Source of the DNA: UBA10649 sp965278945 | GTDB taxonomy: Bacteria > Actinomycetota > Actinomycetes > S36-B12 | DNA length: 64,000 bases | Direction of reading: 5' to 3' | Assembly (NCBI GenBank): GCA_965278945.1 | Contig: OZ257128.1 | Coordinates: forward strand, 2,666,001-2,730,000 | Part shown: one piece after another, positions 1 to 8,508 of the stretch | Numbering within the stretch: the stretch's first letter is position 1 | How the letters are laid out: every line of letters begins with the position of its first letter | Notes under the pieces: model-generated | Seen by the model: only the letters and a program-made list of their open reading frames with translations | What the model was told of the DNA's origin: nothing | Database searches by the model: none | Translations under genes and position numbers: made by a program

Positions 1-918
1 CTCGACCGCAAGTACCGCCCACGCCACGTCAGCACCTATATCGACGACCTCGTGCAGCCGATCGCTGACGCCTGCCTGCAACGACTGCTCGCTAGGCCAG
101 GCCGCCGCGCCGAGTTGATGAGCGAGTACTTCGAGCCCATCTCGGTGCTGAGCCTCGGTGCCGTCCTCGGGCTCGGCCACCTGCCAGCCCAGACACTCCA
201 GTCCTGGTTCCACGGACTGGCCATGGGAGCAACGAACTTCGAGCGCGATCCAGGCAAGCAGCGCGCGAACGACGAGACGGCCGCGCAGATCGACGCTGAG
301 CTGCGCCCCCTCATGGAGTCATTGCGGTGGAACCCTGACGACTCGACGATCGCGCACATGCTCACCACCGGGCGCCCCGAGGACGACCCGCGGACCGTTG
401 ACGAGGTGATGCCGACCCTGAAGGTGATCATCCTCGGCGGAATGCAGGAGCCAGGGCACGGTGCGGGCTCGTGCCTGGTCGGCCTGCTGACGAACCGCGA
501 GCAGCTGGACCTTGTTCGCGGCGATCCGGGACGGTGGGACGACGCGGTCCATGAGGGGCTGCGATGGGTAGCCCCTATCGGCACCCAGACCCGCCAGGCG
601 GTGGCCGACACCGAGCTCGGCGGCGCGCTCATCCCTGCCGGATCGCCGGTGGGAGCGGTTGTCGCGAGCGCGTGCCGCGACGAGTCGCTGTGGTCCGACC
701 CTGATGACTTCGACATCACCCGAGAGCGACGGCCGAACGCTGCTTTCGGGTTCGGGCCGCACTTCTGCGCGGGCCACGCCTTCGCGCGTGGTCAGGAGCG
801 AGTCGGCCTGCAGACCCTCGTCGACGCGATGCCGGAACTAGCCCTTGACCCGATCCACGATGTCGCGTTCCGCGGCTGGGAGTTCCGCGCCCCCGCACAG
901 TTGCATGTCACCTGGTGA
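1..918 (+). CDS. Cytochrome P450, GcoA/CYP255-like (5' end outside window)
   Basis: The frame is open from the first base, so the N-terminus lies upstream; 305 codons are visible. The heme-ligand motif FGFGPHFCAG is present, with the Cys codon at 766-768, and the helix-K signature is ExxR-like (EGLRW). The I-helix reads GGMQEPGHG instead of the usual AGxxT. From memory, this QEPGH variant and the C-terminal W-E-F-R...LHVTW ending resemble GcoA/CYP255, an O-demethylase of guaiacol-type aromatics. GcoA uses a fused reductase; here a separate ferredoxin and ferredoxin reductase lie at 4949-6334. Inferred role: oxidative O-demethylation or hydroxylation of an aromatic that feeds the ring-cleavage genes downstream. 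The P450 assignment is secure; the substrate is not known. Confidence 0.93.
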   Translation, partial: LDRKYRPRHVSTYIDDLVQPIADACLQRLLARPGRRAELMSEYFEPISVLSLGAVLGLGHLPAQTLQSWFHGLAMGATNFERDPGKQRANDETAAQIDAELRPLMESLRWNPDDSTIAHMLTTGRPEDDPRTVDEVMPTLKVIILGGMQEPGHGAGSCLVGLLTNREQLDLVRGDPGRWDDAVHEGLRWVAPIGTQTRQAVADTELGGALIPAGSPVGAVVASACRDESLWSDPDDFDITRERRPNAAFGFGPHFCAGHAFARGQERVGLQTLVDAMPELALDPIHDVAFRGWEFRAPAQLHVTW

Positions 919-1608
919 CTAGGCGCAGTTCTCGATGAACGTGCGCACGAGCTGGACCTGCTGATCGTCCTCGGTCCACGTGTCCTCAGGATGCCACTGA
1001 ACTCCGGCTGTCCACGCAGCAGCGTCGACGACCACGGCCTCGATCGTCGCGTCGTCCGAGCATGCGACAACGGTCATTCGATCGCCGAGGCGGTCGATTG
1101 CCTGATGGTGGTAGCAGGAGATCTCGATCGTCGGCTCAAGGATGCCGAGACGGTCCCCTCCCTTCTGCACGGCGATTCGCTGCACCGCATGCCGGTGGTT
1201 CGCCGGCATGTCGACGACCAGCGTGCCGCCGAGGACCACGTTGAGCACGTGCATGCCGCGGCACACCGCGAGCATCGGGACCGCGTTCGCGAGGCAGTCG
1301 CGAGCCAGCGAGAAGTCCGCCTCGTCCTGCACGAGATCGACGTCGTACACGGCGTCGTTGGTGCTGTCGCCGCCGTAGCGGTCGGGATGCACGTCGCCCC
1401 CACCAGGTAGCAGCACTCCTGCGAATCCCGTCAGCCGCGCTGCCCAGTCGAGTGCGTCGGGATCGGTCCCGGGACGGAGGGTGACGGGATCGCCTCCTGC
1501 CGCCCAGACGATGTCCATCAGCGCCAGCGATGACACGATTCCGCGGTAGCGAAGGGCGCTGGCACGCTCCGTGAATCGACCCAGGACGGCTATGCGCGGT
1601 CGGGACAT
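919..1608 (-). CDS. Class I glutamine amidotransferase, gamma-glutamyl hydrolase (PuuD/peptidase C26) type
   Basis: A 229-aa protein with the C26 layout: LPGGGDVHP near residue 70, the nucleophile motif AVCRGMHVLNVVLGG (Cys in VCRG), a central SCYHHQAID block, and GVQWHPED carrying the catalytic His and downstream acidic residue near the C-terminus. Members hydrolyse gamma-glutamyl bonds, for example gamma-glutamyl-GABA in putrescine catabolism. The stop abuts the P450 stop (918/919) with no spacer. It is transcribed away from the aldehyde dehydrogenase, with a 95-bp divergent gap (1609-1703). The substrate is uncertain because no other polyamine genes are adjacent. Confidence 0.88.
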   Translation of the reverse strand: MSRPRIAVLGRFTERASALRYRGIVSSLALMDIVWAAGGDPVTLRPGTDPDALDWAARLTGFAGVLLPGGGDVHPDRYGGDSTNDAVYDVDLVQDEADFSLARDCLANAVPMLAVCRGMHVLNVVLGGTLVVDMPANHRHAVQRIAVQKGGDRLGILEPTIEISCYHHQAIDRLGDRMTVVACSDDATIEAVVVDAAAWTAGVQWHPEDTWTEDDQQVQLVRTFIENCA

Positions 1609-1703
1609 CTGTCCTCCACGGGACGGGGCACAATGGCGTGACGTAGCGCAGAATATCCGTTAGGGTCCGAACGACCTAGGAAGTCCAGGCCACGGAGGTA
1701 CCG

Positions 1704-3164
1704 ATGTCGATAGTCGCAGGCGTCGAGGTCGACACCCGCCACTGGATCGGCGGCCAGAGAGTCGGGTCACCCACGACATTTGCGACCATCAGCCCGATTG
1801 ACGGCACCGAGATCGCGCAGGTCCACCGCGGCGGAGCGGATGAGGCAAACGCCGCCGTCGCAGCGGCCAAGACCGCCTTCCCCGCATGGTCGCGACTGTC
1901 GCCTGCTGAACGCGGCGCGATCATCCACCGTGTCGCGGACAACGTCGAGGCGCACATCGAGGAGCTCGCCCAGCTCGAGACCGCGGACAACGGATCCCTG
2001 CTTCGCTCCCACCGCCGCGGGGTCATGCCCCGCGTAGTCATGAACCTGCGCTTCTTCGCCGACTTCGCGATCGACAAGCTCGCACATCCGGACTTCGAGA
2101 CCCGCGGCCACACCAACCACATCACGTGGGACCCGTCCGGAGTCGTCGTCGTCATCACGCCGTGGAATGCGCCACTCATGCTCGCGACCTGGCGCATCGG
2201 GCCGGCTCTCGCGTCCGGCGACACCGTGGTCCTCAAGCCACCGGAGTGGGCACCGCTCACCGCCTCCTACTTCGCGGAACTGGCGCACGAGGCCGGCCTT
2301 CCCGCGGGGGTGTTCAACGTCGTGCAGGGCCTCGGTGTCGAGGCAGGCGCGCCACTCACGTCGAACCCCGACGTGGCACGCATCTGCTTCACCGGGTCGG
2401 TACCGACCGCCAAGGTGATCGCGCGAGCGGCCGCGGACAATCTCACGCCATGCTCGTTCGAGCTCGGGGGCAAGTCTCCGACGGTGATCCTCGACGACGC
2501 CGACCTGGATCTCGCCGTGGACCTGGCCGTCGAGCAGTACGACAACGCGGGCCAGGTCTGCCTGGCCGGCACTCGACTGCTCGTCCAGGAGGGAATTGCC
2601 GACGCCTTCGCGGCACGGTTCGTCGAGCGGGCGGCACAGATCCGGCAGGGTGACCCGCGCGACGAGGACACCCAGATCGGGCCGAGCATCCACCTCGCGC
2701 ACGTCGACCGGGTGCAGGGATTCGTCGACAGGGCGCAGGCCGAAGGCGCGACAGTGGTCTACGGGGGCAGCACGAATCCCGAACTCGGTCCGCACTACTT
2801 CGAGCCGACCCTGATCCGCGATGCGGATCCGGGCAGCGAGATCCTCACGCAGGAGGTCTTCGGCCCGGTACTCACGATGCAGACCTTCGCTACCGACGAT
2901 GATGGTCTGGCACTGGCGAACGGGACTGAGTTCGGCCTCGCGGCCGTCGTCGTCACCGGAAGCAGGAAGCGCGCCGAGCGCTTCACCAAGGACCTCGTCG
3001 CCGGAACGATCTGGGTCAACTGCTTCTTCGTCCGCGACCTCGCCGCGCCCTTCGGCGGCTCGAAGAAGTCGGGCATCGGTCGCGAGGGCGGGATCTGGTC
3101 CTTCGACTTCTACGCCGACGTGAAGAACACTGTGTACGCACCGAACGGCTGGACTAAGGAGTGA
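1704..3164 (+). CDS. hpaE: Aldehyde dehydrogenase, 5-carboxymethyl-2-hydroxymuconate semialdehyde dehydrogenase-like
   Basis: A 486-aa NAD(P)-dependent ALDH. The general-base Glu lies in FELGGKSPTVILDDADLD and the nucleophilic Cys in GQVCLAGTR; the cofactor motif FTGSVPTAK precedes them. An SD-like cggaggt sits 4 bases before the ATG. It is followed 4 bases later by an HpaD-type ring-cleavage dioxygenase, so the expected role is oxidation of the semialdehyde made by meta-cleavage of homoprotocatechuate or a similar catechol. The family fit is certain. The specific name rests on the neighbours and on general resemblance to HpaE. Confidence 0.88.
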   Translation: MSIVAGVEVDTRHWIGGQRVGSPTTFATISPIDGTEIAQVHRGGADEANAAVAAAKTAFPAWSRLSPAERGAIIHRVADNVEAHIEELAQLETADNGSLLRSHRRGVMPRVVMNLRFFADFAIDKLAHPDFETRGHTNHITWDPSGVVVVITPWNAPLMLATWRIGPALASGDTVVLKPPEWAPLTASYFAELAHEAGLPAGVFNVVQGLGVEAGAPLTSNPDVARICFTGSVPTAKVIARAAADNLTPCSFELGGKSPTVILDDADLDLAVDLAVEQYDNAGQVCLAGTRLLVQEGIADAFAARFVERAAQIRQGDPRDEDTQIGPSIHLAHVDRVQGFVDRAQAEGATVVYGGSTNPELGPHYFEPTLIRDADPGSEILTQEVFGPVLTMQTFATDDDGLALANGTEFGLAAVVVTGSRKRAERFTKDLVAGTIWVNCFFVRDLAAPFGGSKKSGIGREGGIWSFDFYADVKNTVYAPNGWTKE

Positions 3165-3168
3165 TGAC

Positions 3169-4065
3169 ATGGGCGAAGTAGTGGGTGCCGGATTGCTCTC
3201 GCATGTCCCGACGATCATGCTGCCGCTCGAGACCCGCATGGAGCTCAACAACGGCAAGGACATCTCGCTCGTCCCCGCGCTTCGGCAACTGCGCGCGGAG
3301 AAGTTCGACGTGCTCGATTACGACACCGTCGTCGTGCTCGACTCGCACTGGTTCACGACCGTCGAGTTCGTCGTCACTGCCCAGGATCGCCGCGCCGGAC
3401 TGTTCACGGCCGAGGAACTTCCGCGCGGCATGTGCCGGATCCCCTACGACTGGCGCGGCGATCCCGAGCTCGCGCACAACATCGCCGCGCAGGCTGAGGC
3501 GGCTGGGACCTGGATCACTGCCATCGACGACCAGTACCTGCCCATGTACTACCCCTCGCTAAATATCTGGAGCTACCTGGGCAAGGGCAACGACAAGCAG
3601 TGGATCTCGATGAGCGTGTGCCAGACCGCCGACACCGAGGACTACCTGCGCGCCGGACGCGCGCTCGGTGCGGCCATCCGTGAGACCGATCGCAAGGTCA
3701 TCATCATCGCGACCGGGTCGATGTCGCACACTTTCTACTCGCTGCGCGAGCTGCGCAACCACGAGGCGAGCGACCCGTCGCACATCTTCAGCCGTGAGGC
3801 ATTCGACGCCGACCAGGAGCGACTCGGCTGGTTCCGCGAGGGCCGTCACGACGAGGTACTTCGCACGATGCCCGAGTTCCTCAAGGTCCGGCCCGAAGGC
3901 AAGTTCGCCCATTACCTCATGATGGCTGCGGCTCTCGGCGAGCAGGACTTCGCTGCGCCCGGCGTGCAGTATGGCGACTACGAGAACTCGATCGGCACGA
4001 GCCAGGTCCACGTGTGGTTCGACCGACCTGATTCCGGCTGGACGCGACCAGAGGCGGCAGCGTGA
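3169..4065 (+). CDS. hpaD: Class III extradiol ring-cleavage dioxygenase, homoprotocatechuate 2,3-dioxygenase (HpaD/HpcB)-like
   Basis: A 298-aa LigB-superfamily protein. Candidate iron ligands are the His in LLSHVPT near the N-terminus and in LDSHWFTT. The ATGSMSHTFYS segment and the block around GWFREGRHDEVL match HpaD as I remember it from E. coli (283 aa). These Fe(II) enzymes open the ring of 3,4-dihydroxyphenylacetate next to the hydroxyls. A strong SD (aaggag) overlaps the end of the ALDH gene. The stop overlaps the next gene's GTG start (GTGA), indicating translational coupling. The exact catechol substrate is inferred. Confidence 0.88.
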   Translation: MGEVVGAGLLSHVPTIMLPLETRMELNNGKDISLVPALRQLRAEKFDVLDYDTVVVLDSHWFTTVEFVVTAQDRRAGLFTAEELPRGMCRIPYDWRGDPELAHNIAAQAEAAGTWITAIDDQYLPMYYPSLNIWSYLGKGNDKQWISMSVCQTADTEDYLRAGRALGAAIRETDRKVIIIATGSMSHTFYSLRELRNHEASDPSHIFSREAFDADQERLGWFREGRHDEVLRTMPEFLKVRPEGKFAHYLMMAAALGEQDFAAPGVQYGDYENSIGTSQVHVWFDRPDSGWTRPEAAA

Positions 4066-4946
4066 CCGAGGTCCGCCGCGTTCTCCTCGATGGCTCTCCC
4101 GTCCTGATGACTCGCCATGACGACGAGCTCGTCTCGCCCGACGGGAGGACGATCGCCATCGATGACGCCATCCACCTGCCACCTGCCGAGCCGACGAAGA
4201 TCATCGCGGTGCACCTGAACTACGAGTCGCGCACCCGTGAGTTCATGACGAAACTGCCCGCGGCTCCGACCTACTTCCACAAGCCGATCACCGCGCTCAA
4301 CTCACATCGCGGAGCTGTCGTGCGTCCGCAGCGGTGCAAGTGGCTCAACTACGAGGGCGAGATCGTCATCGTCATTGGCCGGACCTGCCGCAACATCTCG
4401 CCCGACGAGGCTGCCGACTACATCGCGGGGTACTCGGTCGGGAACGACTACGGCCTCCACGACTTCCGCGACACCGACGCAGGCTCGATGCTTCGGGTCA
4501 AGGGTGCGGACACGCTCGCCCCCGTCGGCCCCGGCCTGGTCACCGACTGGGACTTCCGCGGCAAGCAGATCCGCACGTACGTCAACGGCGAGGTCAAGCA
4601 GGACGGCTCGACGGACGAGATGGAATGGGACATGCACTACCTGGTCGCGGACATCGCCCGGACCATCACGCTCGTCCCAGGCGACATGCTCTTCTCCGGA
4701 ACCCCGGCGAACTCACGCACCGTCTACCCCGGCGACGTCGTCGAGGTCGAGGTCGAGGGACTTGGTCGTCTTCTCAATACCATCGTGGAGGGACCCACCC
4801 CCATCCGCAGCGATGTCGGCGCGCAGCCCACGGAGAGCGAAGAGGTCATCTCGACCGCCCAGGGCGGGGACTGGGAGTTCCGCGGGATCCGGACACCGTC
4901 CAAGGACTTGTACCCGTCGACCGTCAGCTCGGATGAGGAGAAATAG
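4062..4946 (+). CDS. hpaG: Fumarylacetoacetate-hydrolase-fold enzyme (HpaG-like isomerase/decarboxylase)
   Basis: A 294-aa FAH-fold protein starting at a GTG that overlaps the dioxygenase stop. Visible motifs are VHLNYESRTREF, the metal-site block YEGEIVIVIGR, GNDYGLHDFRD, KGADTLAPVGPGLV and the C-terminal FSGTPANSRTVYPGD. In the homoprotocatechuate pathway HpaG decarboxylates and isomerises the ring-cleavage product after HpaE, and its position right after HpaE- and HpaD-like genes fits that. The Hpa hydratase and aldolase are not in this window. An acylpyruvate hydrolase activity is an alternative. Confidence 0.85.
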   Translation: MTEVRRVLLDGSPVLMTRHDDELVSPDGRTIAIDDAIHLPPAEPTKIIAVHLNYESRTREFMTKLPAAPTYFHKPITALNSHRGAVVRPQRCKWLNYEGEIVIVIGRTCRNISPDEAADYIAGYSVGNDYGLHDFRDTDAGSMLRVKGADTLAPVGPGLVTDWDFRGKQIRTYVNGEVKQDGSTDEMEWDMHYLVADIARTITLVPGDMLFSGTPANSRTVYPGDVVEVEVEGLGRLLNTIVEGPTPIRSDVGAQPTESEEVISTAQGGDWEFRGIRTPSKDLYPSTVSSDEEK

Positions 4947-4948
4947 CA

Positions 4949-5137
4949 ATGGTCAAGGTGATCGTCGACATGGACAAGTGCCAGCACTACGGCCAGTGCT
5001 GCTTCGAAGCGGAGGACGTGTTCCATCTCGACGACGATGGCAAGCTCGTCCATGCCGCCGAGGCCGACGAGAGTCGGCGCGAGGACATCGAGAGCGCGGC
5101 CGACGTCTGCCCCATGCAGGCGATCACGGTCGAATAG
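4949..5137 (+). CDS. Small [3Fe-4S]-type ferredoxin, P450 partner class
   Basis: A 62-aa protein with cluster ligands Cys11, Cys17 and the Cys of DVCPMQA. Tyr14 occupies the position where [4Fe-4S] ferredoxins carry the second Cys, so a [3Fe-4S] cluster is expected, as in many actinobacterial P450 ferredoxins. An extra Cys18 follows Cys17. It lies 2 bases after the FAH gene with an SD-like gaggag, and 9 bases before a ferredoxin reductase. The likely job is passing electrons from that reductase to the P450 at the start of the window. Confidence 0.93.
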   Translation: MVKVIVDMDKCQHYGQCCFEAEDVFHLDDDGKLVHAAEADESRREDIESAADVCPMQAITVE

Positions 5138-5146
5138 CATCCACGA

Positions 5147-6334
5147 ATGAGCGGCGTCGTCATCGTCGGCGCGGGTCTCGGCGGCCTGCGCACAGCAGAG
5201 TCCCTTCGCGGAGCCGGGTATGCCGGACCGATCACGGTCATCGGTGACGAGCCGCACCTGCCGTACAACCGGCCGCCCCTGTCCAAGGAGGCGCTGGCCG
5301 GCGGCGTCGACGTGGAAGGCCTCGCATTCCGGCGCAAGGCGTCGGTCGACGATGTCACGTGGCTGCTGGGGTCCAGTGCGGTGGCATCCGACCTATCCGC
5401 CAACACCGTAACTCTCGCGGACGGCAGCGTCCTGTCGTATGACGGTCTTGTAATCGCAACCGGAATCCGACCGCGTCGGCTGCCGATACCCGGTCCGTCC
5501 CTCGGTCGACACGTGCTGCGGACCGCGGACGACGCGGACAGCGTGCGACGTGAACTCTCCCCGGGCGCCCGGGTCGTCATCATGGGAGCCGGGTTCATCG
5601 GGTGCGAGACCGCCGCGACGTGCCGAAAACTCGGCGCCGACGCGACGATCGTCGCGTTGGATGAGGAGCCGATGGTCCGGCCGCTGGGCGCGGAGCTCGG
5701 TGCCGCCATGCGACGACGGCACGAGGCGCACGGGGTTCAGTTCCACCTCGGTCGAACCATCACGTCATTCAACGGCGACGATCGCGTCGAGTCGATCTCG
5801 CTGAGCGACGGGACCGAACTGCCCGCGTCGCTGGTCATCGAGGCCGTCGGCTCGGTCGCCAATGTGCAGTGGCTCGAGGGAAACAACCTTGACCTCACCG
5901 ACGGCGTGATCGTGGACTCGGGCATGCGGCTGGTCACCGACTCGGCGCCCGTCGTGGCCGTGGGCGACATCGCCCGGCACCCGAACGCCCTGTTCCCCGG
6001 CCCGGCCCGGCGCATCGAGCACTGGAACATGCCGACCGAGACCGGGCGCCGAGCAGGGCAGACCCTGGCGCGCCTCCTCGCCGACGAGTCACCGCCTGCT
6101 GAGCCATTCGCCGGAATGCCGTCCTTCTGGTCCGACCAGTACGAGTACAAGCTGCAATCCTTCGGCATGCCGGGGATCGCCACGCGCATCGAGCTCGAGG
6201 ACGGTGGCGTCGACGGGCCGTGCATCGTGGAGTACCACGATGACTCAGGACTGGTCGGTGTGGTGGGAATCGATCGAACGCAGGACCTCGGTCCGTACCG
6301 CAAGCAGCTGATGGAGCGTGCCCATGCCGCCTGA
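5147..6334 (+). CDS. FAD-dependent NAD(P)H:ferredoxin reductase
   Basis: A 395-aa pyridine nucleotide-disulfide oxidoreductase-like flavoprotein. The FAD-binding Rossmann motif GAGLGGLRTAESLRGAGY is at the N-terminus, followed by PYNRPPLSKEAL. The NAD(P) motif VIMGAGFIGCETA lies near residue 145 and the second FAD contact AVGDIARHPN near residue 270. No redox CxxC is present, as expected for rubredoxin/ferredoxin reductases. It immediately follows the ferredoxin and probably completes a three-component P450 system. Its last 11 bases overlap the next gene. Confidence 0.93.
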   Translation: MSGVVIVGAGLGGLRTAESLRGAGYAGPITVIGDEPHLPYNRPPLSKEALAGGVDVEGLAFRRKASVDDVTWLLGSSAVASDLSANTVTLADGSVLSYDGLVIATGIRPRRLPIPGPSLGRHVLRTADDADSVRRELSPGARVVIMGAGFIGCETAATCRKLGADATIVALDEEPMVRPLGAELGAAMRRRHEAHGVQFHLGRTITSFNGDDRVESISLSDGTELPASLVIEAVGSVANVQWLEGNNLDLTDGVIVDSGMRLVTDSAPVVAVGDIARHPNALFPGPARRIEHWNMPTETGRRAGQTLARLLADESPPAEPFAGMPSFWSDQYEYKLQSFGMPGIATRIELEDGGVDGPCIVEYHDDSGLVGVVGIDRTQDLGPYRKQLMERAHAA

Positions 6335-6722
6335 GCCTGCAGAGCGATCCGACGACGAGCGATCCGACTGGACCCAGCGCATCCTCCCCGGCGGCACGGA
6401 TCCCGACCCGAACCTGTCACTCGCGAACGAGCGCACCTTCCTTGCGTGGATTCGCACGTCACTCGGACTCATCGCGCTGGGTGTCGGCGTGGCGACGTTC
6501 GTGTCGACGCAGCTCGATCGAGGCCTCGCGGTGTTCCTCTCCGCCGGCCTCATCGTGATCGGTGGCGCGATCGCGGCAGCGAGTTGGCTGCGTTGGCTGG
6601 CCGTCGAGCGAGCGCTGCGCGATCGACGGGGCATACCCTCCCCGCGCATGGGCCCGGCGCTCGCCGTCGGTGTCAGCCTCATGGCTGCCGTCGCCATCGT
6701 CGCCGTGATCCTCGCGCTATGA
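6324..6722 (+). CDS. DUF202 (YidH-like) small membrane protein
   Basis: A 132-aa protein with a Pro/Asp-rich head and the DUF202 signature ANERTFLAWIRTSLGLIALG, then three hydrophobic segments (roughly residues 35-60, 68-90 and 107-130). ATG 6324 is preferred over GTG 6318 because a GGAG lies 7 bases upstream of it. The start is inside the end of the ferredoxin reductase gene, and its stop overlaps the next start (ATGA). The function of the family is unknown. It is probably co-transcribed with the catabolic genes. Confidence 0.85.
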   Translation: MPPEPAERSDDERSDWTQRILPGGTDPDPNLSLANERTFLAWIRTSLGLIALGVGVATFVSTQLDRGLAVFLSAGLIVIGGAIAAASWLRWLAVERALRDRRGIPSPRMGPALAVGVSLMAAVAIVAVILAL

Positions 6723-7057
6723 GCATCGACCGACCCGCGTCCACCGATGCCGAGCGCACGAGCCTGGCCTGGAGCCGCACGCTCATCGCCTTCGCGGCCG
6801 TAGTCGGTCTCATCGGGGTTCGCGCCGCTCTCGTGGACGCCCCGCAGTGGGTCATTGTCCCGATCCTCGCGGTCAGTGTCGGGCTGCTGCTGACGAACGG
6901 AGTGGTCACGAGCCGCTCGCTTGCACGCGCCCGGCACGACATGGCGTCTGGGTCGCGCACTATTCAGGCGGCACCCGCGTTCACCGCGGCCTGTGCCACG
7001 ACCGCACTCGCGCTCGTGTCGATGAGCGTGCTGTTCATGGGAGTACCGCCGCGATGA
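6719..7057 (+). CDS. Second DUF202-like membrane protein
   Basis: A 112-aa protein starting at an ATGA overlap with the preceding DUF202 gene. It has the shortened signature AERTSLAWSRTLIAF and three hydrophobic stretches. Paired yidH/yidG-type DUF202 genes are a known arrangement, and the pair may form one membrane complex. Its own stop overlaps the next start (ATGA at 7054-7057), which keeps it in the same coupled transcript as the decarboxylase. The biochemical role is unknown. Confidence 0.82.
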   Translation: MSIDRPASTDAERTSLAWSRTLIAFAAVVGLIGVRAALVDAPQWVIVPILAVSVGLLLTNGVVTSRSLARARHDMASGSRTIQAAPAFTAACATTALALVSMSVLFMGVPPR

Positions 7058-8484
7058 CCGACAACACATCACCACAGCGGTCGCTGTCCCTAGGCGACCA
7101 GCGCGCGCCCGCGCTCGAGCACGCAGCGCGGCTCGTCGCTCGCGCATGGCACGGATTCGACGAGGCTCGCGACGTCGAGACCGTGCCGTCGGATCAGCTG
7201 CAGGCGATGCTCACCGAGCCGCTTCCCGAGGAGCCCGGTGACGTCATCAGTGACCTCGACGCGGCAGCCGACGTGCTCGACGCATCGCTCGCGCAGTCGC
7301 GTCCGCGCTACCTCGCGTACATAGGCTCGAGCGGCTTGGAGATCGGTGCCCTCGCGGATCTGCTTGCCCATTCCTACGACATCAACCTCGCCCTCGACGC
7401 ACGCGCTGCAACGCTGCTGGAGAACCAGGCAATCGGCTGGCTCGCCGACTTCCTCGGGTTCCCCGCGACCGCAGGCTCGTTCACCAGCGGAGGCACGATC
7501 AGCAACATCACCGCGCTCGCGGCCGCGCGGGAGCGAGCCCTTCCGGGTACGCGTGCCACGGGCATGGGAGGTCATCGCGTCGCGCTGTACTGCTCCGCAG
7601 AGGCGCATTACTCGGTCACCAGGGCCGCCGAGTTGCTCGGAATAGGCCGAGATCACGTCCGCCCCATTCCGATAGACCGCGATCGACGCATGTCCGCGCT
7701 CGCCCTCGCCAGGATGCTCGACGACGACATCGCGTCGGGCATCACTCCGATCGCGGTCGTGGCGACCACCGGGACAACCCTCACCGGCGCGGTCGACCCG
7801 ATCGATGCGATCGCGGACGTGTGCGAGCCGCGCGGCGTGTGGTTGCACGTTGACGGTGCGTATGGACTCCCGGCCGCCGCGGCGGTCGCCTCCGCCCACC
7901 TGTTCCGCGGACTTGACCGCGTCGACTCCCTCAGCGTCGACGCGCACAAGTGGATGTTCGTCCCGAAGGCCTGCAGTGCCGTTCTCGTTCGACGCACAGC
8001 GGACCTGGCCACGGCGTTCTCACACAATGAGGCCTACATTCCACACGATGACGACGCGCTCAATGCCGTCGACGTCACCTTGGAGTACTCACGACCGCTG
8101 CGGGCGCTCAAGCTGTGGCTTGCGCTGCGCGTGCATGGAGCCCAGGCATTTCGCGAGGCGATCGGCGAGAACCTCCGGCAGGCACAACTGCTCTACGACC
8201 TCGCGACGGATCACCCGGACTTCCAGACTCTCCCGGCGCGCCCGCAGCTGTCGATCGTTCCGATCAGGCACGCCCCTCCCGGCTGCCCGGACATCAGTGC
8301 GCACAACGAAGCCCTGTGTAGCGCGATGCAGAGTGATGGTCGCGTGTACATCTCACCCGCGGTCATCGATGACGCGATCTGGCTGCGACCATGCTTCACG
8401 AACTTCCGCACGACCGAGGAGGACGTGCGGGTCACTCTCGCGGTAGCGGCGGAGATCGGCGACGCCGTCCATGCGAACCGCTGA
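7054..8484 (+). CDS. PLP-dependent group II (aromatic-L-amino-acid type) decarboxylase
   Basis: A 476-aa fold-type I PLP enzyme. Features are the phosphate-binding block FTSGGTISNITAL, a PLP-stacking His region at CSAEAHYSVTRAAELLG, HVDGAYGLPAAA with the PLP Asp, and the Schiff-base Lys in SVDAHKWMF. Relatives decarboxylate tyrosine, tryptophan, DOPA or glutamate to amines; some plant and bacterial members are aldehyde synthases. The upstream aromatic catabolic genes suggest an aromatic substrate, but this is inference. The ATG is chosen at the ATGA overlap with the DUF202 gene; an upstream extension of the frame is only read-through. Confidence 0.9.
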   Translation: MTDNTSPQRSLSLGDQRAPALEHAARLVARAWHGFDEARDVETVPSDQLQAMLTEPLPEEPGDVISDLDAAADVLDASLAQSRPRYLAYIGSSGLEIGALADLLAHSYDINLALDARAATLLENQAIGWLADFLGFPATAGSFTSGGTISNITALAAARERALPGTRATGMGGHRVALYCSAEAHYSVTRAAELLGIGRDHVRPIPIDRDRRMSALALARMLDDDIASGITPIAVVATTGTTLTGAVDPIDAIADVCEPRGVWLHVDGAYGLPAAAAVASAHLFRGLDRVDSLSVDAHKWMFVPKACSAVLVRRTADLATAFSHNEAYIPHDDDALNAVDVTLEYSRPLRALKLWLALRVHGAQAFREAIGENLRQAQLLYDLATDHPDFQTLPARPQLSIVPIRHAPPGCPDISAHNEALCSAMQSDGRVYISPAVIDDAIWLRPCFTNFRTTEEDVRVTLAVAAEIGDAVHANR

Positions 8485-8508
8485 AATCCGATTGGCTATC
8501 CTCCGAAC

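Noticed and set aside
1767..3263. Long open frame (about 498 codons) antisense to the aldehyde dehydrogenase
   Set aside because: Its codons mirror the third-position GC of the ALDH gene, it has no family motifs, and the + strand gene is unmistakable.
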